Part shown: positions 24,396 through 31,105 of the stretch, piece after piece
Layout of the letters: every line of letters starts with the position of its first letter
How positions within the stretch are numbered: position 1 is the first letter of the stretch
Assembly: GCA_900542055.1 (NCBI GenBank)
Contig: UQMA01000016.1
Location: 1-31,105, forward strand
Direction of reading: 5' to 3'
Length of the DNA: 31,105 nucleotides
DNA from: an uncultured Azospirillum sp.
GTDB taxonomy: Bacteria > Pseudomonadota > Alphaproteobacteria > RF32 > CAG-239
Program-made: the position numbers and the translations under genes
The notes under the pieces: model-generated
What the model saw: the letters and a program-made list of their open reading frames with translations, nothing else
Database searches by the model: none
Told to the model about the DNA's origin: nothing

Positions 24396-25514
24396 TCAGA
24401 CCCTCATAGGCATTAAAACATAAATAGCACTGCTGTCTGATGTGTCGTGGATAACCGACGGCGAAGAAGCGTCTGAAAAGCTTATTTGAACAGATTCGCC
24501 TTTAATCTCAGCTAAAATATCAAGCAAGTAACGGAAATTGTATCCTATTTCCAACGATTCGTTATCATATTTAGCATCAATTTCTTCTAAAGCCGATCCC
24601 AAATCCGGACTTGTTGTCGTGATAATAACTTTACCTTCTTCGGTAATCATTTTTATGGCGCGGGTTCTTTCGGCAACAACAGAAACACGATCAACCGCGT
24701 TGGAAAGTTCTTTAACCTGAACTTCAAGCAATTTGTCTGTATCGGTTGGAATAACGCGTTCATAATCTGGATAAGTTCCGTCAATCAACTTAGAAGTTAA
24801 TATAACTTCTTCCAGTGTAAAGCGAACTTTGTTTTCTGACAAAGATATTAAAATATTTTCAGCTTTTGTGTCATCAAGAAGTTTACGTACTTCGCTGATA
24901 GTCTTTCTCGGAATGATAACGCCTGTAATTTTATCGGCGCCTTCAGGCAGCGGCGATTCAACGCAAGCCAAACGATGTCCGTCTGTCGCAACGATTCGCA
25001 AAACTTTTGCTGAACCTTCATTCTTTGCATGAATGTACAAACCATTCAGATAATATCTTGTTTCTTCTGTTGAAACAGCAAATTGCGTGCGATCAATTAC
25101 ATCTTTAAGTTCTTCTCTGCTCATATTGAAGTTAATCGGCAAACTGTCGCCTGAAATAACAGGGAAATCTTCAACGCCGATTGTTGACAATGCAAATTTT
25201 GAACGACCGGAAGCAATGCTCAGCTGTCCTTTGTCATCAGGAAAAGTCAATTCAACTTCTGAACCGTCGGACAATTTGCGGACAATATCATACAACATAT
25301 GGGCAGGAGCGGTTGTTGCGCCTGTTTCATTGATTTTAGCATCAACGATTTCGGTAATTTCCGTGTCCATGTCGGTAGCCTTAAAGCTTATACCGTCGCC
25401 TAATGCTTCTATTCTAACATTGGATAAAACAGGAATAGTGTTTCTTTTTTCAACAATGCTCTGAATATGGCTTAAAGTTTTTAATAAAATCGCGCGTTCT
25501 ATAACAAATTTCAT
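24396..25514 (-). CDS. dnaN: DNA polymerase III beta subunit (sliding clamp)
   Basis: The beta clamp encircles DNA and tethers polymerase III. I chose the ATG at 25514 (372 residues, beginning MKFVIERAILLKTL), which fits the family's normal length and start; an upstream in-frame start at 25580 would add 22 unrelated residues. Family landmarks include TIPVLSNVRIEA near residue 26, the central ATDGHRLACVESPL and the terminal YVLMPMRV, close to the usual YxxMPMR ending. The gene follows dnaA after a terminator-like hairpin, so it may also have its own promoter in the 150-base gap. Confidence 0.97.
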   Translation of the reverse strand: MKFVIERAILLKTLSHIQSIVEKRNTIPVLSNVRIEALGDGISFKATDMDTEITEIVDAKINETGATTAPAHMLYDIVRKLSDGSEVELTFPDDKGQLSIASGRSKFALSTIGVEDFPVISGDSLPINFNMSREELKDVIDRTQFAVSTEETRYYLNGLYIHAKNEGSAKVLRIVATDGHRLACVESPLPEGADKITGVIIPRKTISEVRKLLDDTKAENILISLSENKVRFTLEEVILTSKLIDGTYPDYERVIPTDTDKLLEVQVKELSNAVDRVSVVAERTRAIKMITEEGKVIITTTSPDLGSALEEIDAKYDNESLEIGYNFRYLLDILAEIKGESVQISFSDASSPSVIHDTSDSSAIYVLMPMRV

Positions 25515-25625
25515 GATATTATTCCGATAAATATTAATATTTCCGATAGACAGAATCATAGCACAATATTGTTTTTTCAAAACTGAAAAATGTAAATTTC
25601 AACAGCTTTTTATATTGTGCCAAAA

Positions 25626-25651
25626 TAAAAACCGGAAAAATCCGGCTTTTA
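25626..25651 (-). terminator. Terminator-like hairpin between dnaA and dnaN
   Basis: On the minus strand AAAAGCCGGA pairs with TCCGGTTTTTA around a T4 loop and is followed by a T-rich stretch, just after the dnaA stop. It would separate dnaA and dnaN transcription at least in part. Confidence 0.75.
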
Positions 25652-25664
25652 TTTTTTTACATTT

Positions 25665-27119
25665 CTAAGCTTCCAATGAACGTCTAAGAGCTTCAACGCT
25701 TTCAGCTACGCTTTGATCTTCTTTTATAAGTTCTTCCACTTTGCGAACGGCATGCATAACCGTTGTGTGATCACGATCAAATTTACGCCCTATTTCCGGA
25801 AGTGAACGCAAGGTCAGCAGCTTTGCCAAATACATTGCAACTTGTCGCGGACGGGCAACTGTACGCGCACGGCGTGAAGATTGCATTTCTTTAACAGAAA
25901 TATTGAAATATTCAGCAACTTTTTTCTGAATTTCATCAATGGTTGTTCTGCGATCATATGAACGCAACATATCTTTTAATACTTCCTGCGTATTTTCGAG
26001 AGTTATTTCTCTGTCGGGAAGTAATTGGCTGTGGGCAATAATACGGCGCAAAGCTCCTTCCAGTTCACGAATATTGGATGTGATTTTTTGGGCTAAAAAT
26101 TCAGCAACCTTTTGTGGCAGCTCGCAATTCAGCTGTTTAGCTTTGGCTTGCAGAATGCCGATTCTCAAGTCGAAATCCGTCGGATGAATATCGGCGACTA
26201 AACCGCACCCAAGGCGTGAACGCAAACGAGATTCGATGCCTTCCAAATCAGAAGGAGATTTATCAGCTGAAATGATAATCTGACGTCCTTCTTCTATAAG
26301 AGAATTAAAAGTATAGAAAAATTCTTCCTGAGTGTTGTCTTTTCCGCCCATGAATTGCACGTCGTCTACCATTAAAACATCAACAGAGCGAAATTGTTCT
26401 TTGAAAGCCGCTGTGTCTTTGTAGCGCAGAGCTCTAACAAATTTATACATAAACTTTTCAGCAGAAAGATAAACAATATTTTTTTCAGGGTTGCGTTGTT
26501 TTATATGCCATGCGATTGCGTGCATAAGATGGGTTTTTCCCAAACCAACGCCGGAATATAAAAATAGCGGGTTAAATGGAATGTCGTCAGATTCCGCTAC
26601 TTTTCGGGCTGCCGCGTATGCAAATTCGTTAGTTTTTCCAACAACGAAATTATCAAAAGTATATTGCGGATTGAGCGGCACCGAAAGCGACTGATTGGGA
26701 TCGGCAAAATTAACATAGCCATTGTCAGGTTGTAAATCGCTTATTCCTGTCTGATAAATATTTTGAGGAGCAGGACTGGAAAGAATTTTCTTAGTTAAAG
26801 AACGGCAGGACGGATTATGTGTGCCGTTAATATTTTCTTCTTCTGCTGCCTGAACGATAAAATTAATGTTTTTTATTTCTGGATTTTTCTTTTCCCAAAT
26901 TTTATGAATTCGGTCTGAGTAGTTGGTTATCACCCAATTGCGCATAAAACGAGTCGGAACGCAAATATTCATAACACCGCTTGAAAAAGAACTGATGCTC
27001 AGCGGTTTAAGCCAGCTGTCAAAAGCTTTTTCTCCCACCTCTTGTTTGAGTTGAGAACAAATCTGTCCCCATTCGTTCTGGACGGCGTCGTAGTCGTTCC
27101 GTATTGCTTCATCAGACAT
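25665..27119 (-). CDS. dnaA: Chromosomal replication initiator DnaA
   Basis: DnaA binds DnaA boxes and opens oriC. I chose the ATG at 27119 (484 residues), 11 bases after AGAGG; an in-frame TTG nine codons upstream is possible. Domain I is at about 12-90, a variable linker follows, and the AAA+ core has Walker A SGVGLGKT (about 189-196), Walker B VLMVDDVQFM and the SRLGCGLVADI sensor region. The C-terminal helix-turn-helix has the DnaA signature near DRDHTTVMHAVRKV, which reads the DnaA box. The gene is followed by dnaN and recF and preceded by rpsT, an alphaproteobacterial arrangement. Confidence 0.97.
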   Translation of the reverse strand: MSDEAIRNDYDAVQNEWGQICSQLKQEVGEKAFDSWLKPLSISSFSSGVMNICVPTRFMRNWVITNYSDRIHKIWEKKNPEIKNINFIVQAAEEENINGTHNPSCRSLTKKILSSPAPQNIYQTGISDLQPDNGYVNFADPNQSLSVPLNPQYTFDNFVVGKTNEFAYAAARKVAESDDIPFNPLFLYSGVGLGKTHLMHAIAWHIKQRNPEKNIVYLSAEKFMYKFVRALRYKDTAAFKEQFRSVDVLMVDDVQFMGGKDNTQEEFFYTFNSLIEEGRQIIISADKSPSDLEGIESRLRSRLGCGLVADIHPTDFDLRIGILQAKAKQLNCELPQKVAEFLAQKITSNIRELEGALRRIIAHSQLLPDREITLENTQEVLKDMLRSYDRRTTIDEIQKKVAEYFNISVKEMQSSRRARTVARPRQVAMYLAKLLTLRSLPEIGRKFDRDHTTVMHAVRKVEELIKEDQSVAESVEALRRSLEA

Positions 27120-27144
27120 TATCTTACTATCCTCTATAAAGTCC

Positions 27145-27239
27145 AAAGGTTAAAACAGATAAATCAATAATTCATCGATTTGATGGTCTGATAATAAAAG
27201 GTTAAAAAACAAAAAACAACAGAACATTTTTAGAACATT
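27145..27239. repeat. Short direct repeats in the dnaA leader
   Basis: AAAGGTTAAAA occurs at 27145-27155 and 27197-27207 (52 bases apart), and AGAACATT at 27221-27228 and 27232-27239 (11 bases apart, one helical turn). They lie in the 257-base dnaA-rpsT gap and could be protein-binding sites. No consensus DnaA box (TTATCCACA) is visible in the gap. Confidence 0.4.
27191..27219 (-). promoter_or_regulatory. Possible dnaA promoter
   Basis: On the minus strand TTGTTT (27219-27214), a 17-base spacer and TATTAT (27196-27191) would start transcription about 65 bases before the dnaA ATG. One copy of the AAAGGTTAAAA repeat overlaps the spacer, which would suit autoregulation. Confidence 0.35.
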
Positions 27240-27313
27240 GCAATTAAATTCCTTGACATAGCGAAAGACAGAGAGTCGCAAAGATTCTGGCATTTTGAGG
27301 CTAAAAAGACAAC

Positions 27314-27352
27314 AAAAACCGCTATCCTGCTTTTAAAGTCAGGAGCGGTTTT
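27314..27352 (-). terminator. rpsT terminator
   Basis: On the minus strand, 25 bases after the rpsT stop, AAAACCGCT pairs with AGCGGTTTT around an inner CCTG/CAGG stem, followed by TTTTTGTTG. It closes the rpsT transcript before dnaA. Confidence 0.88.
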
Positions 27353-27376
27353 CGTAATTGCAATTTTTATAAAAAA

Positions 27377-27637
27377 TTAAAGAGCTTTAATTTTAGCAGA
27401 CAAACGAGAAACTGTTCTCGAAACAGTATTGCGATGCATAACGCCTTTATTAACAGCTTTCATCAATTCAGACTCGGCAGTAATAAATGCGGTTTGTGCA
27501 AGAGCTTTATCTTTAGCAACAATAGCAGCTTCTACTTTCTTAACAAAAGTACGAACTCTGCTTTTGCGAGCACCGTTAATCATGCTGCGTTTAGTGTTTC
27601 TTTTAATTCTTGTCTTTGCCGATTTATGATTGGCCAT
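27377..27637 (-). CDS. rpsT: 30S ribosomal protein S20
   Basis: S20 binds the 5' and 3' minor domains of 16S rRNA. The 86-residue, strongly basic protein begins MANHKSAKTRIKRNTKR and has the family's GVMHRNTVSRTVSRL near the end. It carries its own promoter and terminator, consistent with separate expression. Its position directly upstream of dnaA is common in alphaproteobacteria. Confidence 0.97.
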   Translation of the reverse strand: MANHKSAKTRIKRNTKRSMINGARKSRVRTFVKKVEAAIVAKDKALAQTAFITAESELMKAVNKGVMHRNTVSRTVSRLSAKIKAL

Positions 27638-27688
27638 TTTTCAATTCCTGTAAAATTAAGTTAATTACTAAATATTTTCTGATATGCT

Positions 27689-27717
27689 TTATAAACTCTT
27701 ACAAGCTTCTAAGTCAA
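27689..27717 (-). promoter_or_regulatory. rpsT promoter
   Basis: On the minus strand TTGACT (27717-27712), a 17-base spacer and TTATAA (27694-27689) stand about 50 bases before the rpsT ATG. A TATAAA with an 18-base spacer is the alternative reading. Confidence 0.55.
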
Positions 27718-27746
27718 CAAAATTTTTGCAAAAAAGTCGAATTCTT

Positions 27747-28490
27747 CTATTTTTTTATCATATTTTCAAGGTTAATTCGAAATTCGTCTGATTCCAAAGC
27801 ACTTTTGTAAACTTGTTTTTCAATTTCCAGTCCTTCTTCCAAATCAGAATTTCCGACAGAAGTTTTAATAAGTTCTTTAGAAGTGTTTGTTGCCAAATCG
27901 GGCATAGAGGCAATTTTTTCCGCAGCCTTCATTGTTTGGTCATGCAAATACATCAAAGGTATGGTTCTGCTGACCAATCCGACTCTATCGGCCTCTTTTG
28001 CTCCCATCGCGCGCCCAGATAAAATCATCTCCATAGCTTTAGCTTTTCCTATAGCCTTTGGCAGACGCTGAGTCGCACCAAATCCGGGAACAGTTCCCAA
28101 GCACAGATCGGGCAAAGCAAACCATGTGTTGTCGGCGCAGAAGATCATATCGCAGGCTAAGGCGAGTTCAAAGCCGATGCCAATGGCATAGCCGCTTATT
28201 TCGGCTATCAAAGGCTTTTTTATATCTGAAATTTTGCTGAAATTATCGGCCATATCTTCCAATATAGCTGAATTTATGGTTTTGACAAATTCGGTTGCGT
28301 TTAATCCGGCTGAAAAAGCTTTTTCGCTTCCACGTAACACAATAACTTTTACATCATCGCTCAAATCAAGTCGATTGATTTCAGTTGCCAAATTATCAAG
28401 GGAAGGCGCGTCAATCCGATTGAGATTGTCTTTGCTGGTCAGCGTTACAAGACCGATTGCGCCTACTTTTTCGACTTTTATATCTGTCAT
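27747..28490 (-). CDS. Enoyl-CoA hydratase/isomerase (crotonase) family protein
   Basis: The 247-residue protein has the crotonase fold motifs: FSAGLNATEF (oxyanion-hole strand), ISGYAIGIGFELALACDM and LPDLCLGTVPGFGATQRL. Of the two catalytic glutamates of rat enoyl-CoA hydratase, Glu144 is kept (E108), while Glu164 is Asp128. The enzyme may therefore be a hydratase with altered activity or another crotonase-family reaction; the substrate cannot be read from sequence. AGGAA precedes the ATG. It follows the secreted 120-residue gene closely and belongs to the mutM operon; a crotonase here, between mutM and rpsT-dnaA, is typical of alphaproteobacteria. Confidence 0.88.
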   Translation of the reverse strand: MTDIKVEKVGAIGLVTLTSKDNLNRIDAPSLDNLATEINRLDLSDDVKVIVLRGSEKAFSAGLNATEFVKTINSAILEDMADNFSKISDIKKPLIAEISGYAIGIGFELALACDMIFCADNTWFALPDLCLGTVPGFGATQRLPKAIGKAKAMEMILSGRAMGAKEADRVGLVSRTIPLMYLHDQTMKAAEKIASMPDLATNTSKELIKTSVGNSDLEEGLEIEKQVYKSALESDEFRINLENMIKK

Positions 28491-28499
28491 TTTATATTC

Positions 28500-28862
28500 C
28501 TAATCTTTGCTTTTAATCGTTATTCTGATTAAAATTGGTTTGCTTCTTTCCAAAGCTATGTCTAAAACTTCCATATCGCGTTCAAAATGTAAAGCTTTTT
28601 CTTTAGAATTGATAAATTTCCACCCTAATTGCGGCAATGTATTCTGATAAAATTTTGAAATTTTTGAAAAAGACAATTTTTTCGAAGTTATGTAAGCTTC
28701 ATCAAAACGGCTTTCATCATTGCCGAAAGAAATGCTTGAACTTTGAATTTGTTTTGTGCCGTTCATCAGCGGGATGTCATCCATTCCTTCTATAAAATCG
28801 GCGGCAAAAACCGAATTTGAAAATAAAACTAATATCAAAAAAACTTTATTTAATAATTTCAT
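28500..28862 (-). CDS. Secreted protein of unknown function, mutM-crotonase operon
   Basis: The 120-residue protein has a clear signal peptide (MKLLNKVFLILVLFSNSVFA, cleavage after about residue 20). The mature part begins ADFIEGMDDIPLMNG, resembling the E-x-(V/I)-PLM start that I recall in small alphaproteobacterial exported proteins at this locus. The rest suggests a small alpha/beta domain (FYQNTLPQLGWKFINSKEKA). It has no Cys, so it is not a lipoprotein. GAGGAAAC precedes the ATG, and the mutM stop is six bases upstream, so it is co-transcribed. Function unknown. Confidence 0.8.
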   Translation of the reverse strand: MKLLNKVFLILVLFSNSVFAADFIEGMDDIPLMNGTKQIQSSSISFGNDESRFDEAYITSKKLSFSKISKFYQNTLPQLGWKFINSKEKALHFERDMEVLDIALERSKPILIRITIKSKD

Positions 28863-28868
28863 GTTTCC

Positions 28869-29708
28869 TCACTTTTGCAAAGTTGGACAATAAAAAGTTG
28901 AACGTCCGGACAGCATTTTTTCCTGAATTCCTCCGGTTTTGGAAAAGTTGCAAACGCAATCAGGACAACGCTGTCCGTTTTTTTTGTAGACGCAGTGTAA
29001 ATTTTGAAAATATCCCAAACTGCCGTCCGGCTTTTGATAATCGTGCAAGGTTGAGCCTCCGTTGTCAATGGCTTTTTTCAAAATTAAGCGTGTGCAGTCC
29101 ACAATTTTGCAGCATTCGTTTTCGTTTAATAAACAAGCTGGACGGAGAGGTGAAATTCTGGCGGCATATAAAATTTCTGAAGCATATATATTACCGATTC
29201 CGTTTACGATGCTTTGATCCAGCAGAACTTCTTTTATCGGTGCTTTTTTGTTTTTTATTTTGTTTAGCAAGTATATTCCGTTAAGTTCGGAGTCGAAAGG
29301 ATCAATACCCATTTTGCAAAAATATTTGCTTTTTTGCAGATTCTCCGTTGGAGTATATGTAAACAAACCAAAGCGCCGCGCATCGTTATAAACAATCCAG
29401 CCGTGATTTGTTTCTATTACAATATGATCGTGTTTTTCTTTTTGAGAAGGCAAATCGGCAAAGGTTTTTATTTTGCCGCTCATTCCCAAATGCCAAATCA
29501 AGGATAATTTATTGTTTAAATCAATAACAATATATTTTCCGATTCTTCGATATGAAAGGATATTGGCGCCGTTAATTTTTTCGGTTATATCTTCGGGAAT
29601 TTTTTCTCTTAAATTATCGTTATTTATATGTACAGCCAATATTTTAGCATTGCCTATAAAACCTGCAATGCCGTTTTTAACCGTTTCGACCTCTGGCAAT
29701 TCTGGCAT
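28869..29708 (-). CDS. mutM: Formamidopyrimidine-DNA glycosylase (MutM/Fpg), atypical zinc finger
   Basis: MutM removes oxidised purines such as 8-oxoguanine through N-terminal Pro2 (PELPEVETV) and nicks the site. The 279-residue protein keeps the catalytic start, a GKYIVIDL strand with its Lys, the GIGNIYASEILYAARISPL helix-two-turn-helix and the GRSTFYCP zinc-finger Arg. The zinc motif is odd. The first pair CPDC (C248, C251) and C274 are present, but the fourth ligand is Leu277 (CPTL instead of CPxC). A third nearby Cys (C253) might replace it, and the gap between pairs is about six residues longer than in E. coli. Activity may be changed. Confidence 0.92.
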   Translation of the reverse strand: MPELPEVETVKNGIAGFIGNAKILAVHINNDNLREKIPEDITEKINGANILSYRRIGKYIVIDLNNKLSLIWHLGMSGKIKTFADLPSQKEKHDHIVIETNHGWIVYNDARRFGLFTYTPTENLQKSKYFCKMGIDPFDSELNGIYLLNKIKNKKAPIKEVLLDQSIVNGIGNIYASEILYAARISPLRPACLLNENECCKIVDCTRLILKKAIDNGGSTLHDYQKPDGSLGYFQNLHCVYKKNGQRCPDCVCNFSKTGGIQEKMLSGRSTFYCPTLQK

Positions 29709-29770
29709 TTTTCTTTTGTCCTTTTATCTTAAAAAACAGTATAGAAAAGCCGAAATTTTTTTGCAATTGT

Positions 29771-30079
29771 TTATTTGTTAACAAAACTGATTTGTTCTAA
29801 AATTTCATTAACAAAAGATTGGCTGCCTATGCCGTGTCTTCGGGTTTTTATTTCGCCCATAGGCGATTTGTTGTAAAAATAAAGCATAATAAACAAACGT
29901 GTATAATAGGTTAGTCCAAGTCCGCAACTATTGCTGTTTTCGATAAGTTCTAAAAAATCATTGCGGGAAACATGTTCATTTTTGCATATAGAATCAAGCA
30001 AACGCCATTCCGTAACGCATAAACGCATACTTGTGCGGCGGTTATTTATGAAAAGAACTTTGTTAAGTAGTTTTGTCAT
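29771..30079 (-). CDS. Ribbon-helix-helix (RHH_4-like) DNA-binding protein
   Basis: The 102-residue protein has NRRTSMRLCVTEWRLLDSIC near residues 13-32, followed by a helical region, matching the alphaproteobacterial RHH_4 family (typically RRTSxxLEPxFWxAL). The beta strand would contact the DNA major groove as a dimer. The family position usually held by Glu-Pro is CV here. No partner toxin is adjacent, so it is more likely a stand-alone regulator. It diverges from the DnaJ-like gene across 106 bases, a region it could control; that is inference. Confidence 0.7.
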   Translation of the reverse strand: MTKLLNKVLFINNRRTSMRLCVTEWRLLDSICKNEHVSRNDFLELIENSNSCGLGLTYYTRLFIMLYFYNKSPMGEIKTRRHGIGSQSFVNEILEQISFVNK

Positions 30080-30185
30080 TGCTATTATCTGTTCCTATAA
30101 ACAATATTATTGCCATAAGTTATCTTTGTGAGTATATTAATAATAGAAAATAAACACAACTAAAAAAAGAAAAAAATAATAATAA

Positions 30186-30737
30186 ATGCCAAAAGTCGTA
30201 AGAAGCAAAAAATATTATAATCCTCAGCGTAAAGACGAAGGATGCAAGTGTGATTTTCCAGGGTGCACAAAAGCGGGAGAATATCGTGCTCCGAAAGACC
30301 GTTCGTTAAAAGAGTATTATTGGTTTTGTCTGGAACATGTACAGGCTTACAATGCCGGCTGGAATTATTATGACGAAGAAGAGGCCGCTGAACCTCGTCC
30401 AGAAAACGAAAAAAAAGCGAGAATGCATTTTAAGGGGTATCGTTCAAAAGTTAATTATCAATACGGATATAAAATCAAAGACGACTATGGCTTTTTTGGA
30501 GATTATGCCGAAAATTTTGATTCGCGTAACAGTGTTTATTATACGGAACAGGAAAAAGAATTTTTGAAAATTATGGAACTTTCAGGAGATGAAATTTCTA
30601 TACCTTTGCTTAAAAAGCAGTATAAAAAATTAGTAAAAAAATATCATCCCGATTTAAACCGAGATGATAAAAATGCCGAAGAAAAATTTAAACAGCTTTC
30701 AACGGCATATCAGGCATTACTTAAAAAATTTTCCTGA
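30186..30737 (+). CDS. DnaJ-like protein with N-terminal Cys/His motif and C-terminal J domain
   Basis: The 183-residue protein is built the reverse of classical DnaJ: the J domain is at the C-terminus (about 123-183) with the essential HPD at 154-156 (KKYHPDLN), so it can stimulate a DnaK ATPase. The N-terminal part has C22-x4-C27-x20-C48-x2-H51, a possible zinc site within the AGEYRAPKD and FCLEHVQAYNAGWNYY stretches that I recall in alphaproteobacterial relatives. The middle is charged, with an EEEAAEP patch. The ATG lacks a strong ribosome binding site in a poly-A leader. It converges on the Smr gene with only two bases between stops. Confidence 0.88.
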   Translation: MPKVVRSKKYYNPQRKDEGCKCDFPGCTKAGEYRAPKDRSLKEYYWFCLEHVQAYNAGWNYYDEEEAAEPRPENEKKARMHFKGYRSKVNYQYGYKIKDDYGFFGDYAENFDSRNSVYYTEQEKEFLKIMELSGDEISIPLLKKQYKKLVKKYHPDLNRDDKNAEEKFKQLSTAYQALLKKFS

Positions 30738-30739
30738 AC

Positions 30740-31105
30740 TTAATTTCGTTTGCGGCGTAAAAGAATGCGGATAACGCCTGTGCCGCCGTCTTTTGGGGCG
30801 GGGTGATCTATTATCAGTATCAACGGTCTTATTTCGGGTAAATTAAGCCACTGCGGAACGCGGTCTTTTAATACACCGCGGGCGGCAAAAAAATCAAAAT
30901 CGTCGGGGGCGTGAAGACCTTTTCCGGTTATGATGTGTATGCAGCGTTTCCCTCTCAAATAAGAGGTTTTTACAAAATTTACAACCTTATCAAAAGCTTT
31001 ATCTTCCGTACATCCGTGCAAATCAAGTTCAGCTTCGGTTTTGAATTCTCCGTTTTTAAAACGACGAACAGTTTTTGCGTCAATATTTGCATCTTGTCCG
31101 ATTTC
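30740..31105 (-). CDS. Smr-domain protein, 5' end outside the window
   Basis: The reading frame stays open to the window edge, adding 28 codons upstream of the first visible start-like codon, so the gene is truncated here. The visible 121 residues hold the Smr domain: the LDLHG motif (on the boundary of the added part, as AELDLHGCTED), the HIITGKGLHA motif and the C-terminal GTGVIRILLRR. Stand-alone Smr proteins of this kind are often annotated as MutS2-like; the Smr domain of MutS2 and related proteins can nick nucleic acids. The full length and any N-terminal domain are not visible. Confidence 0.9.
   Translation of the reverse strand, partial: EIGQDANIDAKTVRRFKNGEFKTEAELDLHGCTEDKAFDKVVNFVKTSYLRGKRCIHIITGKGLHAPDDFDFFAARGVLKDRVPQWLNLPEIRPLILIIDHPAPKDGGTGVIRILLRRKRN

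Noticed and set aside
24446..24454. A DnaA-box-like TTATCCACG (minus strand) inside dnaN.
   Set aside because: It is a single 8-of-9 match in coding sequence with no cluster nearby, as expected by chance in AT-rich DNA. I do not call oriC from it.
27253..27281. TTGACA on the plus strand in the dnaA-rpsT gap, perhaps the start of a small RNA ending at the 27314-27352 hairpin.
   Set aside because: No -10 element stands at 16-18 bases, and the hairpin has its T run on the minus strand, which fits the rpsT terminator.
29771..30079. The RHH protein as the antitoxin of a toxin-antitoxin pair.
   Set aside because: No small toxin-like gene is adjacent; its neighbours are mutM and a J-domain protein, and its motif fits the stand-alone RHH_4 family better.

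Overview
The window is chromosomal DNA from an AT-rich bacterium (GC in the high thirties by eye, not computed). Gene content and order point to the Alphaproteobacteria: rsmG-parA-parB with a parS site inside rsmG; ffs-dnaX-ybaB-recR; mutM-[secreted protein]-crotonase-rpsT-dnaA; a short (141-residue) HPr kinase; a RHH_4-type ribbon-helix-helix protein; and a DnaJ-like protein whose J domain is at the C-terminus. A low-GC host-associated or uncultured lineage would fit, but that is inference. Having parABS, gyrB and dnaA-dnaN-recF within 27 kb suggests an origin-proximal region.

Layout. 1-8121 (+): rsmG, parA, parB, a membrane-anchored nuclease-fold protein, tsaE, hprK, mlaE, mlaF, radA and cvpA, closed by a hairpin. 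8188-12413 (-): a lipoprotein of the LppC/LpoA type, the SRP RNA gene (ffs), dnaX, ybaB and recR. 12485-19075 (+): rsmI, yraN, polA and gyrB. 19118-20869 (-): an ABC exporter. 20952-23096 (+): an unknown gene followed by EIIA-Man and HPr, then a 29-residue Cys-Gly-tailed microprotein lying between two hairpins, then an orphan 234-residue gene. 23177-30079 (-): recF, dnaN, dnaA, rpsT, a crotonase, a secreted protein, mutM and an RHH protein. 30186-31105: a DnaJ-like gene (+) and a truncated Smr gene (-).

Most of the window is housekeeping: replication initiation and elongation (dnaA, dnaN, dnaX, polA, gyrB), recombination and repair (recF, recR, radA, mutM), chromosome partition (parABS), 16S rRNA methylation (rsmG, rsmI) and regulatory PTS parts (hprK, EIIA, HPr). 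I see no CRISPR array, insertion sequence, prophage or tRNA gene. I did not find a clearly new multi-gene defence or mobile system.

The less expected signals are these. (1) A run of ten A in dnaX is followed at once by a stop codon in the -1 frame, which looks like programmed slippage giving a gamma-like product. (2) A perfect parS lies inside rsmG. (3) Pol I has lost most of its proofreading carboxylates, and MutM lacks its fourth zinc cysteine. (4) An isolated 29-residue microprotein ending in GGCGCGSK has a long hairpin directly in front of its ribosome binding site. (5) Two unrecognised genes flank the PTS genes and the microprotein.
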